From Tetrahymena thermophila SB210 (lineage: Eukaryota; Ciliophora; Oligohymenophorea; Hymenostomatida; Tetrahymenidae): DNA of 64,000 nucleotides. This document shows positions 24,439-37,011 of the stretch, in pieces. The DNA lies in the NCBI RefSeq assembly GCF_000189635.1, contig NW_002476375.1, positions 63,479 through 127,478 of the forward strand, in the 5' to 3' direction. The notes beneath the pieces were generated by a model that ran no database searches, was not told the origin of the DNA, and was given only the letters and a program-made list of their open reading frames with translations. Position numbers and translations under genes: made by a program. Numbering within the stretch: position 1 is the stretch's first letter; the number at the start of each line of letters is the position of its first letter.

Positions 24439-25469
24439 TCATAAAATCTTAAAAATAAAAATAATAATTAATGTATACATAATAGATAAAACGCATAAAT
24501 TATTTAAATCTATTTCATTTTATTTTTCTTCACTAAGTTAACTTAATACTTCTTTTATTTTTTCCAATTTATCATTGCTGTTTTTAAATTAAAATAAATT
24601 TTATTTTCTATTTTAGATGATCTGCTTTACATAGACAGGTGAATTTCTTTATTTTTTCTATTGATTTTTTTAATTTTCTAATTATCATCCTGTATTTCTT
24701 TGGGTAAATCTTAAATTTAATTTCTTTAAGTGATCTAATTAATAATTTAATTTTTGTTCAAAAATTCATTTTTAAACTTTTTAATTAATTTAAAATTATT
24801 GTATTTAGAATAATTTACTTAATTATCTTAAATGATCATTTTTTCTTTCTACATCAACAATTATTGATTATTTTAGATACTATCTATTTAAGCTTGTTCA
24901 CAATCACTTCTAATTTTTTATACAACCTAAGTTTCTAAATTCTAAAATAAATAAATAAAATTCATACATTTACAACTTAATCATTCATTTTAAATAAATT
25001 TTAAAATCTTTTATTCAAAGAAATAATAAATAAATAAATAAATAAAGACAAAATTTTTTTCAAAACCATTTACTTTAGAATTTTAATTGGTATCTTGATT
25101 TTAAAGATTGTTAAGCTCGTTGTTTGGTTTACTTTAGATTAGTCATAAGAAATAGACTTAAACAATAAATAACCAAAATAAAATTATTTTAACAATTTTA
25201 CTTATTTTCTTCATTTTTTACTGATTATATTTTGTTTTCTTGATGAATATCACTTTTAGAAAGCAGAAATTCAGTTTGTTAAATATCTTGATCTATTACC
25301 TAATTATATTACTTAATAGAATTATGTTTTATTAGCATTAAATAAATATTAAGTAGTTAAATAATCATACTTAAATTTAATCAGTTGTTGGAGTTTTTAA
25401 TATTTCATCTATATTTATTTAATTATTGTCAAATATTACTTCCCAATCGTCTTATCTTGTTGTACTCAT
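24439..25469 (-). CDS. G2: small tail-anchored protein, six exons, about 206 residues
   Basis: Exons: 25469-25371, 25299-25202, 25131-25074, 24941-24819, 24734-24631, 24577-24439. The protein starts MSTTRQDDWEVIFDNNQ and ends with a membrane segment (VLSIMYTLIIIFIFKIL) after LSEEKQNEIDLNN. The second intron is unusual: the donor used in G1 and G3 is altered here (TTGGTAAAT has become TTGTTAAAA). A GTAAAA donor nine bases upstream keeps the frame, and I used that one. All other junctions match G1 and G3. Function unknown; the paralogue set supports real coding. Confidence 0.75.
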
Positions 25470-26618
25470 TTATTTATAAAATAGAATTAAAAAAAATCTA
25501 ATGTGTTTGTTTTTAATTTATTTTTAGATAGTTTTTGTTTTTTTATTTAACATCGACTGAATCATTGACTTTAAATGGAAGAAATTTATAAATTTGTTTA
25601 TTGTAAGAATAAAATTATTAAAATATATCAGAAAATATCGGTTTATTAATTAAATTTTTTGCTAATCTTATTTTTTAAAATATATATGACATTACTTTTT
25701 CCAAAAATAAGATATTCCCAAATAAAAATATGTAAAAACACTTATTATAAGTTACAATTAAAGGAGTTTAATTAAATAATTTGACTCGATTGAGAATCAA
25801 ATATTTTATCAGAATGGTTAAAGTATATCTTTTTCTGATGATATAGTAATTTATTTAAATTTAAATAATTGTATAAAAACAGACAGCTCTATACTAAATG
25901 TGAAATCGGCTTAAAATTAAAAATATTTTATCGCTTGTAGTATTAAATTCAAATTAATAACTAAATAAATAAAAAAATCGTTCTATTACAACCAAAAAGA
26001 TTTTAACATTAATAAATTTATTAATTTTTTAAGAAACTACCTAATTAATTTTCATTTAATAATTCAAAGGCTTGATTATAAATAACAATAAAAATGATAT
26101 TCCAAGGTATTTATTTTTTGTATATTTATTTACTAAATTTGATTTAATGAATAATAAAAAAATTAAATTAAATTAAATTAAATTAAATTAATATAATTCC
26201 ATAAATTTCATACATAAATAGAATATACCCTAGTTTCGCATTAATTAAGGACAAACTCAAATCAAAATTTTTGTAAAAATTTAGTCCTTCATTTGATATG
26301 AAGGATTTATTTCAAAATAAATAAATAATTTACCTTTACGAGATATTAAAGTATAAAATTGTAACCTAATTTTATATAAATATTTAATCAAACAAAAGTT
26401 AATTTTAAAAAATAATATTGTTGAAAGAAAAATAAATTTACAAATAAATCTAAAAAACTAAGAAAAAAAAACTTTCTTATGAAGGACGGACAGAATAGGA
26501 CAGGCCTTATTTGAAAATAAATAAATAAATAATTTATTGTTTGAAAATGATTTTAGATTTTTTAATAAATTTTATTTTGTTTAAAATCTTAAAATAAACC
26601 AAACAAAAATACATTAAA
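25470..26618. other. spacer between G3 and G2
   Basis: 1.15 kb. It contains the G2 promoter, a short tandem repeat (taaat)n at 26160-26195, and the G3 3' flank. No coding frame was recognised. Confidence 0.55.
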
Positions 26619-27681
26619 TCATATAATCCTTGCAATAAAAATAAGAGTAAATATTAATATAATATTTTAAATAATTAAATATTTTTAATAATCTTTTTAA
26701 TCTTATTTTTCTTCACTAAGTTTACTTAATACTTCTTTTATTTTTTCCGATATATCATCGCTTTTTTTAAATTAAAATAAATTTTATTTTCTATTTTTAA
26801 TGATCTGCATTACATAGACTGAGGAATTTCTATATAATAACTTTAGATTTGTTTAATGTTCTTATTATTATCAGGCATTTCTTTTGGTAAAACTTAAATT
26901 TAATTTCTTTAGCTGATCTAATTAATAATTTAATTTTTATTAAAAAATTCATTTTAAAAGGTTTATTAATACATTGTTAATTAAAAATTATTGCTATTTA
27001 GAATAATTTACTTCATCGTCTTAAAGCATACTTTTATCTTTCTGCATCAACAATTATTGATTATCTTAGATACAGTCTATTTTGGCTAGATTACATTCAC
27101 TATTAATTTTGTAAACAACCTAAGTATCTAAATTCTATAGTAAACAAAATTAAACTTATTCATTTTCAATTGATTAATAAATTCTAAATACATTTTAAAA
27201 TCTTATTATTCAAAAAAATGTTAAATAAATAAAGAAAGAAAGAAAGAAAGACAAATTTTTTCTTAAAAATCATTTACTTTAGAATTTTAATTGCTATCTT
27301 CATTTTACATATTGTTAAGCTCGCTTTTTGGTTTACTTTAAGATTAGTCATAAGAAATAGATAAACTTAAATAATAAAAAATTTAAATAAAATGATTATT
27401 TACCAATTTAACTTATTTTCTTCATTTTTTACTGAATATAATTGGTATTCTTGATGAGAATCTCTTTTAGAAAGCACAAATTCAATTTGATAATTATCTT
27501 GATCTAATACCTAATTATGTCATTTAATACAATTATGTTTTATAAACATTAAATAAATATTAAATAGTTCAGTAATTAATCATACTTAAATTTAATCAGC
27601 AGGAGTTTTTTATATTTCATCTATATTTATTTAATTATTGTCAAATATTACTTCCCAATCATCTAATTTTGGTGTACTCAT
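26619..27681 (-). CDS. G3: small tail-anchored protein, six exons, 209 residues
   Basis: Exons: 27681-27586, 27510-27404, 27335-27278, 27134-27012, 26917-26814, 26760-26619. It starts MSTPKLDDWEVIFDNNQIN and ends with a membrane segment (YLIIQNIILIFTLIFIARII) after LSEEKQDQKDYQ. The intron between exons 4 and 5 contains TGA, which shows that splicing is required. The fifth intron (26813-26761) separates PQS from DDISEKIKEVLSKLSEEK. A lysine- and glutamate-rich heptad-like stretch precedes the membrane anchor, recalling SNARE-like layout, but no SNARE zero-layer was identified. Function unknown. Confidence 0.8.
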
Positions 27682-28555
27682 TTTATAAATAGAATTAAAG
27701 AATATTTAAATAAAATTCTTTTTAAATAAATTTTTAGATAATTTTTTCTTTTTAAAAAAAAAATTGACTGATAAATTGATTCCACTTGGAAGAAAGATAT
27801 TAATTTGTTTATTGTTAGAAAAAAAGTAATTAAAATCTATTAAATCAGAAAATATCAGTTTATTAATTACATTTTTTGCTAATCTTATTTTTTAAAATAT
27901 GACACTATTTTTTCCAAAAAAGATATTCTGAAATAAAAATATGTAAAAAAACCTATTATAAATTACATACAAAGGAATTTAATTAAATAATTTGACTCTA
28001 TTGAGTATCAAATATTTTATCAGAATGGTTTAATATGTCTTTTTCTTGATGAAAAAGAATTTTATTTAAATTTAAATATTAAATGTGAGATCAGATTAAA
28101 ATTAAAAAATTTTTATCTTTAGTACTTCAAAATTCAAATTAATTAACAGAATTAATAAATATTTCTTTTACAACCAAAAAGATATTAGAGTTATAAATTT
28201 ACTAATGTGTTAATAAACACCACAATTTTAATCTAACAAATCGAATGACTGTAAATAATAATAAAAATAATATTCCAAGCTGTTTTTTATTTATTTAGTT
28301 ACTTAATTTAATTTTAATAATAAAATGAAATTAATATAATTCAAAAAATTTCATACATTAATACAATATAATTATTTTAACATCTCATTTATTATTAGCA
28401 TTATATTTTTTTTTAAAGCAAAAATTTAAAAACTTTAAAAAAGTAGAAATTATAAATAACCATTTGTGAGAAACAAGTAAATATAAATGAAGTTACAGTA
28501 TTTATTTATTTATAAATATTGAATAATAATTAAATAAAATAATTTCTAACTAATT
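27682..28555. other. region between the P450 3' end and G3
   Basis: 874 bases with the G3 promoter segment (variant palindrome ttccacttggaa near 27779) and the P450 3' flank. No other gene was seen. Confidence 0.55.
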
Positions 28556-30133
28556 TCATTATTTTTTTCTTTTAATCAAAACTATTTCTTCATCGATAGG
28601 GTGATTACTAAGTTTTTGCATGGTACGCAACTTATAACCTGGAAGTTCTTTTAATTCAAAGTTTTTCAAGAAATAAATGACAAGGAACTTCGATTTAATG
28701 AGGGCTAAATGCTGTCCAATACAGTTTCTTGGACCTGTTGAGAAAGGAATAACATCGAAACTACTAAAACCTTTTGTATTTCTGCTGTATCTTTCTGGGA
28801 TATACTCATCGCTATCTTTTAGGACTTCGCATTATTGGCTGTACTAAGTTAATCTGTGACAAACAAGGAGATCTTTGTTTAAGTACATATCTTCTTTTAT
28901 GTAATCTTAATCGGTGACTCTTGGGGAAGTGAATGCAATTGCATTGTGTAAACGACCAGTTTCTTTAAATACAATATCTAAATATTAAAATTTAGAGAGA
29001 TCACTATGCTCAACTTTATCAAAGTCTTTAGCATTTTCGTTAATTTCTTTCATCAATTTATCATAAATTTACTGGTTTTTAGTAAGCTCATAGAAAGTCA
29101 TTGCAACCAAGTGAGAAGTTGTTTCTGAACCAGCAAAGTAGAATGTAAGAAATTGGTGAATAATTTCTTTCTTTTCAAAGATATCATTAGGATTCATAGT
29201 TGCTCTATTTTGCTATTAAATCAAATATTCCTTTAGATAGAGTTCAATCATGGTTTTTGGCTGAATATCCATAGGATCTATTTTTGACATTTTGATTTTT
29301 TCTAATTCTTCATCAATAATTTTCTCATAAGTCTCGAAGATATCTTTCATTCTAGCTATTAATTTCTTTTCAGCTTGATTATGATAAATCATAGATGCTT
29401 TCTTAGCTCCAAATATGCAGGCTTTTAAAATAAAATATGGTGAAGTGAATCTATAGATGTAAGAGTCTTAGATAATGTCATTATTTTCTTTATAAAGTTC
29501 AATTCCACTCTTGCACTTGACATTAACAAGAGATTTACCAAAGTAGCTGATAGTTATAATTTCCGAAGTTATTTTTTACAGCTCTTAGAAGATATTAAGC
29601 TTGACAAAACCATCTTCTTCCTTTAGATTTGCCAAAAGTTTCTTAGTTTACTCTTTGATTATAGGAACATATGACTTAAGAGATTCAAAATGGAAGCTGC
29701 TGTTAAGGAAAATTCTTTGTCTCTTCCAGTCTCCGAAGCTACTATAGAAAAGTCCTTTTTCGAAAGCAAAAGTATATCCAAAGTTTCCATCGTTTTTATA
29801 ATACAATATGTGATCTTGAGAGAAGTTCTTCACCCATTTCTCATCTTAAAGAATGATTATGTCAAACAAGCCAGAAAGTATTAAAATAGCTTTTACATTA
29901 GGGTTTTCTCTAACTATTCTTTTCATCCACTCATAACTGTTATCGTGCTTTTCAAAAGACTAATTCATGAAATAGCCGATACCCAAAATAGGATAGAATA
30001 GGATCTTTACATCATTGCCATATTTCTTCCTATATATAAGACACAACCTTAAACTCTTATAAGCTTATCTTAGGATGATTAGACTCAGCAAAGTCAAGAT
30101 TAAAGCAACTAAGTAAACTATGTATTTTATCAT
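28556..30133 (-). CDS. cytochrome P450 monooxygenase, complete
   Basis: Single exon, 525 residues, the usual P450 length. ATG at 30133 (MIKYIVYLVALILTLLSLII, a membrane anchor), TGA at 28558-28556. Diagnostic motifs, in order: I-helix oxygen-binding AGSETT near residue 330; K-helix EXXR as KETGR near 390; PERY near 445; heme-binding loop FSTGPRNCIGQHLA near 463-476 with the cysteine thiolate ligand. All catalytic landmarks are present, so it should be a functional heme-thiolate oxidase anchored in the ER membrane, needing a P450 reductase. The substrate cannot be told. Codon use is richer in C-ending codons (TTC, AAC, GAC) than its neighbours, often a sign of higher expression. Confidence 0.95.
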
Positions 30134-32419
30134 GTATGTTTTCTTTTTAGATTATTTTATTTTTTTATTTATTATATTTGGATCATAAGCCAGTTTAAAT
30201 ATAAGCAACACCAAAAATTATTTCAATCCTTTTTTACTATATTTATTTTTAACGATAAATAAGATTTTATGGTAAATTTTTGGAGTTTACAAATTAAATA
30301 TTTTCAAATACATTAATTATTAGTCAACTAACTTTTAAAGCATATTCATTCATTATTTTATTTTTTGATGACATCAGTGCATTATAAAAGATGTAAATTC
30401 TAATTAAATCTAACTAATAATTCAAAATTAGAAAATTTATTAATTTAGGTCAAAAGTAACAAACAAAAAAAATCTCTTTTTTAGATATAATAAAAGATTT
30501 ATTCAATTTATTACTTAAATTTTGTAAATAAATTTGTAAAAAATGAATGTATTTTATTGTTGGAATGCTTATTTTAAAAGTAACAATAAAGTAGTATAGA
30601 TTCATCATCTCCCAAATTGAATTAATAAAATTTATAATTTATAACAGGATAGATATTTTTTCAATAAAATATCAATGAGTTTTAATTGATATAATTAATT
30701 GTTTCTTAATACTTAGATAGGTTTGTGGTTGAAACATTATTAAACGAATATAGAACTCTTTCTGATAATTTCTATGAATTTTTTATGTAAATTGATGCTA
30801 TTTATATGTTTTAGGTAATCTAAAAAATTCACACTTTAATTTTGTGTTGAATGGATATTTTTGTAAAAAGAAATTAATTTAAAATTTACTACTCAACATA
30901 AAAAAATTTATTTTTTGAATCTTAATGATAAATTACAAAATTGAGGTGTGAAACATTCATTATAAATAAATGTAATATCTTATAAAATATATTTGTTATT
31001 TTACTATAAAGATACTTGCTCCAATAATATCATATCAGTATATTAAAACAATTATAAGTAATCCTACTTTAAAATAAATTGCATTTAAACAAATATTTAT
31101 CATTCAGTAATAATTAATGTTTTGAATCCTTAAATAAAACTTTAAATAATATAGATTTTTATTTTCTGTTGAGAGGATATTTTTATGTTTAAAAGCGAGT
31201 TAATTTTTCCACTCAACATAAAAGAGTTTACATTTTGCAACTCTAATGATAAATTAAACAATTTAAGAGAGAAAAAGCATTAATAAATAAATAAAATATC
31301 TAAAAAAATATATATTTTATTTAATAATATTAATAACTGTTTCCATGATATAATATTAATATATAATAACTATAAAATATATGTATACTCATCTAAAAAT
31401 AAATTGCGTTTAAAAAAAATTATTCATACAGTAATTATAATTTGAATCTTTCAAGAAAAAAGTTGATTAAACATTCCAAAATGTTTAGAATAATTGTTTA
31501 CTTTACTTTTTAATTAAAAGCTGAATTGTATATTTTTTAAAAAAGCTATGAACAAAAAAATATATTTTATACTTTCCAAATCAATTTTTGGTTTAAAATG
31601 ATTCTTTGTATCTTAAAAAATCTTTCTCCTTTTTTTTCAGTAGAATTAATAATAAAAAAGAATAGATTTATTTGTTAATTTTTAAAGATATATTAAATAA
31701 AATTTAAACATTATGTAGGAATACAAAAATTTAAATTCAATATCAATGATTTTCACTTGCTATTTGCAATAACTTGAATTTTTACATAACATTATTTAAT
31801 TGATAGTAAATTATTTTCTTCATAAATTTGGAAAAGTAAATTTTTATGGAAAATAATTTGAGTAAATTATGTTTATTATTTTTTGTAAAATACAAAAATG
31901 AATGTTTATTTTATCTTTCTTATTATAAAAATAAATAAATTAAATTTATGATTAATCTTTGCATTGATTAATTAATTTATGCACAATATAATTAATTAAA
32001 CTTTTTTTCATCTCAAAGATGAAAATAAAATTTTTTGTCAAAATAGTAAATAAATATGAATTTTATTTGTTTTTTTTTTGTAATCAAATTTAAAGTTTTA
32101 TATTTTTAAAGAGAAAGACTATAACAAAAGGAATTTATTTATATATATAACAGATATCAACAAATTGAATGGGAAAATTTATAGAATGAAATATAAATTT
32201 TAATGTTTTTTAAAAGGAATTTATTTATATATTTATTTATTTGTTTAATTTGTTTGTAGTATTTTTTAAATTAAATTTATTTTAATATATTGCTTTTTTA
32301 AAATAGTGTTTAGATTTTTATTAAGATTGATTGTTAGTGAAAGAGTGAATCATGAATGAATGATTATATGAGTATTTAAGATATATTTTAGTTATTTGAA
32401 AAAAAGTTTTGCTTGCCTC
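30134..32419. other. long AT-rich region upstream of the P450
   Basis: 2.29 kb between the P450 start and the 3' end of the chromo-shadow gene. The proximal part should be the P450 promoter. Apart from the duplicated hairpin-bearing segment listed separately, nothing coding was found. Confidence 0.55.
30825..31440. repeat. diverged direct repeat with TCAACA/TGTTGA arms
   Basis: Two related segments (about 30825-31090 and 31140-31440) share aatgataaatta, ctcaacataaaa and flanking sequence. Each carries an inverted pair, gtgttga...tcaacat in the first and tctgttgag...ctcaacat in the second, spaced about 40-45 bases apart. It could be a non-autonomous element copy or a duplicated regulatory segment. 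Confidence 0.45.
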
Positions 32420-35071
32420 TCATTGGTTTTACACTGGACTGTCGTACTCCTTCTTAACTGAGGTGTTTAGAGACTGGGTTTGCTTTTTCTTGTCAATAGC
32501 ATTCTTGTATGTGAATTTTATCTTAGATTCGTAAAAATCAATTAGAATATCATGGTCATATTCTCTTACTAATTTGGAGCTTAGTGTTGATTTCTCTGGA
32601 ATTTTTCCATCAGAACGAGCTTCCCACTCAATTTCCATCATAATATCATTGTCTTTTGGTCTGCAAGCTATTATTTTTTTGGCCTTATCACCATTGTAGA
32701 AGTGCCCTTAAATAGGTATAGGGTTCTTTTTTTATACTTCTGAGTTCAAGCAAACGGATTCTGCTTAAGTGGATTGCAAATTATTTTCAAGACTAGCTGT
32801 ATTAATGTATTCTGTAGATGTATTGCATTGAATTACTTTCTTTTCTTGGTAAATAGGAGCATATTATTTTTTATTTTCTCCTTGTTTGCTTTCTTCTTAT
32901 GAAGTAGATTCGAATGTAGATTGTAGCTATTTTTTAGTAACATCTTACTCGAAACTGCTTTGTGGATGTAGGGCATTAGCTTTTACTTATTTTTCAAGCT
33001 ATCCACTTCTGAAATTTTAGACCTTTTATGTTTCGGTTTAGATTTCATTTGACTACTTTTACTTTAAGCCTCCTTTTTCCAGTTAAAGAACAAATTTTTC
33101 TTTTGGCTTTTCATCAAATTCATCATCATCATCTTCATCCTGTCTAGTTTCGATGTATTCTTATATTAATTAATTTTGGAATTGGCTGTAGTCGGCTCTT
33201 TCTTTTTCAAATTAATGAATTAATTTTTCTTCAATATCCATTTCGCTGGCATCGTTGTGATTAACGAAATTATTTTCATCAGGAATAGAAGCAAATTCAT
33301 CATTGTTAATTGGAGAATTGTTGGATTTATTTAATTTCTTTTTTTCACTATTTTAAATCATCTCATTTAAACGTTGCAAATTTTATTGAAGAACTTCGTT
33401 TAGAGGGCCATCTTTTGGGGGACCTTCTACTTAAGAATCTTATATCTGTGACTAGGTATCCATTTTATTCTTTTACATATCAATCATAGGAGATTTAGAA
33501 GGGGAGTAGACGTTCTTTATAGATGAGCTTTTAGGTGTTTACTTATTATATCCAAATACTTGATACATGTATTTTCCAAAGTCTTTTTTCTTCAATTTGA
33601 TATCATCTTAGCTTAGATTTTCATCATCATCATCGCTATCTAAATTTGGTATGATCACCTTTTTACTTTCGTTAGATGATTTTTTCTCTACTTTAGAGTC
33701 ATTTAGCTTTTGTTATGTGCTTTTAGATGAACTACTTTTGCTAACACTTTTTTTAGGCTTTCCTTCTTCTGAGCTTGCAGATTTACTTTTCCTAACCAAG
33801 CTATTTTCATTTTTATTGCTATGATTAATTTATTCATTTTTATTGCTGCTGTTATTGTTTGATACATTTGTATTCTGGACTGGGGAGTTAGTTGAAATTA
33901 GTCTTTATAGTCCTTTTAACTATTATTGAGGCTTAACCTACTGCTTTTAAGGTGATTCAGAAGGCTGAGTCTTGCTCTTTGCAATTTAAAGATCATCTTT
34001 TTTGAAAAAAAGATTGCCAAATGAAGAGGACTTTATTAAAATACCTCCTTTTTCTTCTTGATTGTTTGATTTTTAAATATTTGAAGTGACATTAAATGGA
34101 TTTTTATTCTTATTAATGGGTATATCTGATTTTTGCTCTTCACTTATTGAGTTATTTAAATAGCTAATATTTTCTATGTCACTAAAATTCTTTGAGTTTT
34201 CTTATATAACAGGTAATTGCTATTAAATATACTTATCCTTTTGAGCTTGCTTTTCATGTATCTTTTATTAATTTTTTGGATTAATTTGTGGATTGACAGG
34301 TTATGAATCAAATAAAAGTCTATGAGAAATCTTTTGGTTATTATTATTATTAGGGTCATTATTTGTATTGAAATTGTTTAACATAGGATTTTAATCTTAT
34401 TTAGAAGTATTGTAATAGTTAGTAGAGTCGAAGAGGTTATTTCTTTTTACATTAATTTAATTGCCATTAGTGTTGCCAAAAAAATTAGAATTAGAAGATT
34501 TTTCAGCACTGATCTAGTTATTCTAGTTTTTCTAATATTCATTTTATAAGATATTACTTTCGTGTAACCTACTTTTCATTTCTTGCAGCTTGGAAGAGAA
34601 TAATGATTAAGTTCCATTATTTTAAGGTTGCCCATCTTTTGTGTTTTCATTACAAACTTTCTTTCCTGAACTGTTGAGTACAGGAGCCTTACCGCCAATG
34701 CAAAGCTTACGCTTTCCATTTATTTTGTTTTTATCTTCATCACTTTCATCAGAGTTTTGTATAACAATAGGGCGCTGTACCTGTTGTTGTTGGCTTGCAA
34801 GAAAGGCTTTTTATTAGCGTTCATATTTTTAAATGATAGACTTATGGGAATTCATGATTTTTTCTTTAGCCTCCCACTTAGGAGATGACTGAGCATCTGT
34901 CTTTAAAAGAAAATATGTAGTTTAGTCTAGTATTTTTTAAGCAATTATTTATCCTTTAGGAGATGACATTATCTTGCCTTTAACTTCAGTCTTCTTAGTT
35001 ACAGGAGTCTACTTGGTCTTCAAAGGAGTTATTTTTTTGCCTGAAATCTGTACTTAATCGCCTATTCTCAT
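32420..35071 (-). CDS. large low-complexity protein with C-terminal chromo-shadow-like domain
   Basis: Single open frame of 883 residues from ATG 35071 (MRIGDQVQISGKK) to TGA 32422-32420. Most of the protein is disordered: Asn/Gln/Ser/Lys-rich with an acidic run DSDDDDEN and another (EDDDDEFDE). Residues about 790-860 form a compact domain: KKIIACRPKDNDIMMEIEWE ... SKLVREYDHDILIDFYESKIKF. The (I/V)EWE core and the ending LIDFYESKIKF match chromo-shadow domains of HP1 proteins, which dimerise and bind PxVxL-type partners in heterochromatin. No chromodomain was seen upstream. It is probably a nuclear chromatin adaptor. The sequence just before the ATG looks like an intron acceptor, so a short extra 5' exon is possible. 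Confidence 0.75.
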
Positions 35072-37011
35072 TTAAGGAGTTATAGCAGAGATGTGGTTAA
35101 AGTCTCTGTGCTAATAAATAGAAAAAATCGTGGGTTATATATGATTTTATAAGAAATTCTATTCTTAATATTTAGGATGATTGTCCTATTTAAATCTTGT
35201 ATTAAAATTAATTTAGTTAAGCTTATCAATCAATCTATCTATCTATTTATTTATTTAGTTTTGTTAGTTAATTAATTAATTATTAATACTCCTTGTAATT
35301 CGCATTCAACTCTTTAATTAATGTATTCCTTTTTCTACATTCATTTTGTCTTTAAAATCTCTTGTTTTTCGCGCAATCTGATCAATCCGATCTCATACCA
35401 TCTTGGAGGGCATAATGAGATCTAATTAATTATTATCAACATCGCGCTAACATATTTCAATCAAATATTTATCATCATCGTTCATCATCTAACTTTAACA
35501 ATCCTTTATTAATGATATTTTGATATCCCATTTTTATAAAATTTGAAAATAATATTCTATTCCAAATTCTTTTTATTATCCACGAAAATAACATTTGTAA
35601 ACAAGCATTTTTCTTAGTCTCTTTTGCTGAATGCCTTTAAAAAGATCTTTTTTTAAAGAAATTAATTTTGATTAGAAATCCCTCCAAAAAAGAAAAATTT
35701 CAATTAATAAAATTTGAAATTTCATGCATGCTATGTACTCAGTTTAAAATTCTATTCTAATCATAGAAGTTGCTAATTTACATATAACCAAAACTATAAA
35801 AATTTAAAACTTAAGAAATTTGATCAAACAATAAATAAACAAATATAACTTGACTTAATTTTAAAACATAAATAATAAATAACTACAAATAGCAAATGAA
35901 ACACCAAATAATTAAGTAAGTAAGTGAGTTATTTTTATATTACTATACAATTTATTTATTATAATTCAAATTAAATAAATAAACTTAATTATATTTGGAA
36001 TTTGGTTCTCTAAATCTTATTAATTAACAAAAAGATAATAAATAAATAAATAAATAAATTAAAATTCACTTCAAAATAAATTTTATGTAAATGGTAATTT
36101 AAATAAAAACTAAAAATTTATTAAAATAAATTGTAATTCAATTTAAATAAAACTTGAAGGAATACCAATAAATTTTAATATATTGTTTCAAAAATTAAAT
36201 TAACTAAGTAATATTATATAAAATATGTATTTTTCTTATATTTTGTAATTTTATTTTATTCATCAACTCTTTTTATTAACAAAAATTTAATGAATTGATA
36301 AAAACTTTTTAAATTTTTGATGAAATATTTTTTACAGCTGAAGTAATTAAAATAATTTAATATGGTAATTATTCATCAAAATATTTTATCTGCTTCTTCA
36401 AAGGAATTAATTTATAAATTTAATGAGTAATATATTGAATTAATTATTTTAGATTAAAATTTACTGCTTAGTTTTTGCAAATAAAATTGATTTTTGAAAC
36501 TAGCATTAAATTATTTACTGAGAATGTAAAGGAGGATTTTTTGTTTTTTGCAAGAAATAAACATTTTGTAAATTGAATAAACACAATTTAAATTGGTAAA
36601 TATTTTTTCAAATTTTTTTTACTAATGCTGCTTAAAGTGTAATGAATGTAAGAATGAGTTATTGGTATTTTCATTTGTATATTATATAAATATTATTATA
36701 TGGTTAGATAAAGAGAGAATGCAAAATTTTTGAGAAAATTATAGCTTGAATGATAAACCAATTAGTTGAATTATAAGGAATGATAAAATAATCTTCAATT
36801 GATATTTAATGGTAGTTTTAACTACTATTTCCATGAAAGAAGATTAAAAATATGTTTTTTAATTTCTTTTAATTTACTTTATGTGAATAAAAAATATCAT
36901 ACATAATTAATTAATTTATTTTTGCGAATCTATTGAAAGTGAGATAAATAATTAATTATTTACATTTTTTTTAATTAATTATTAAAGTAAAAATACTAGG
37001 AGAAATTTAGG
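35072..37011. other. divergent promoter region
   Basis: 1.94 kb between two divergently transcribed genes (chromo-shadow protein, minus; DENN protein, plus). It holds a CTAT run at 35231-35247 and otherwise simple AT sequence. No RNA gene was recognised. Confidence 0.55.

Larger units (their letters stand above)
22100..28050 (-). repeat. three-copy tandem gene array (G1, G2, G3)
   Basis: Units of about 1.7-2.2 kb comprising gene, promoter and 3' flank repeat three times head to tail. Coding exons, introns and flanks are all alignable by eye, so the array arose by segmental tandem duplication rather than retroposition. Confidence 0.85.
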
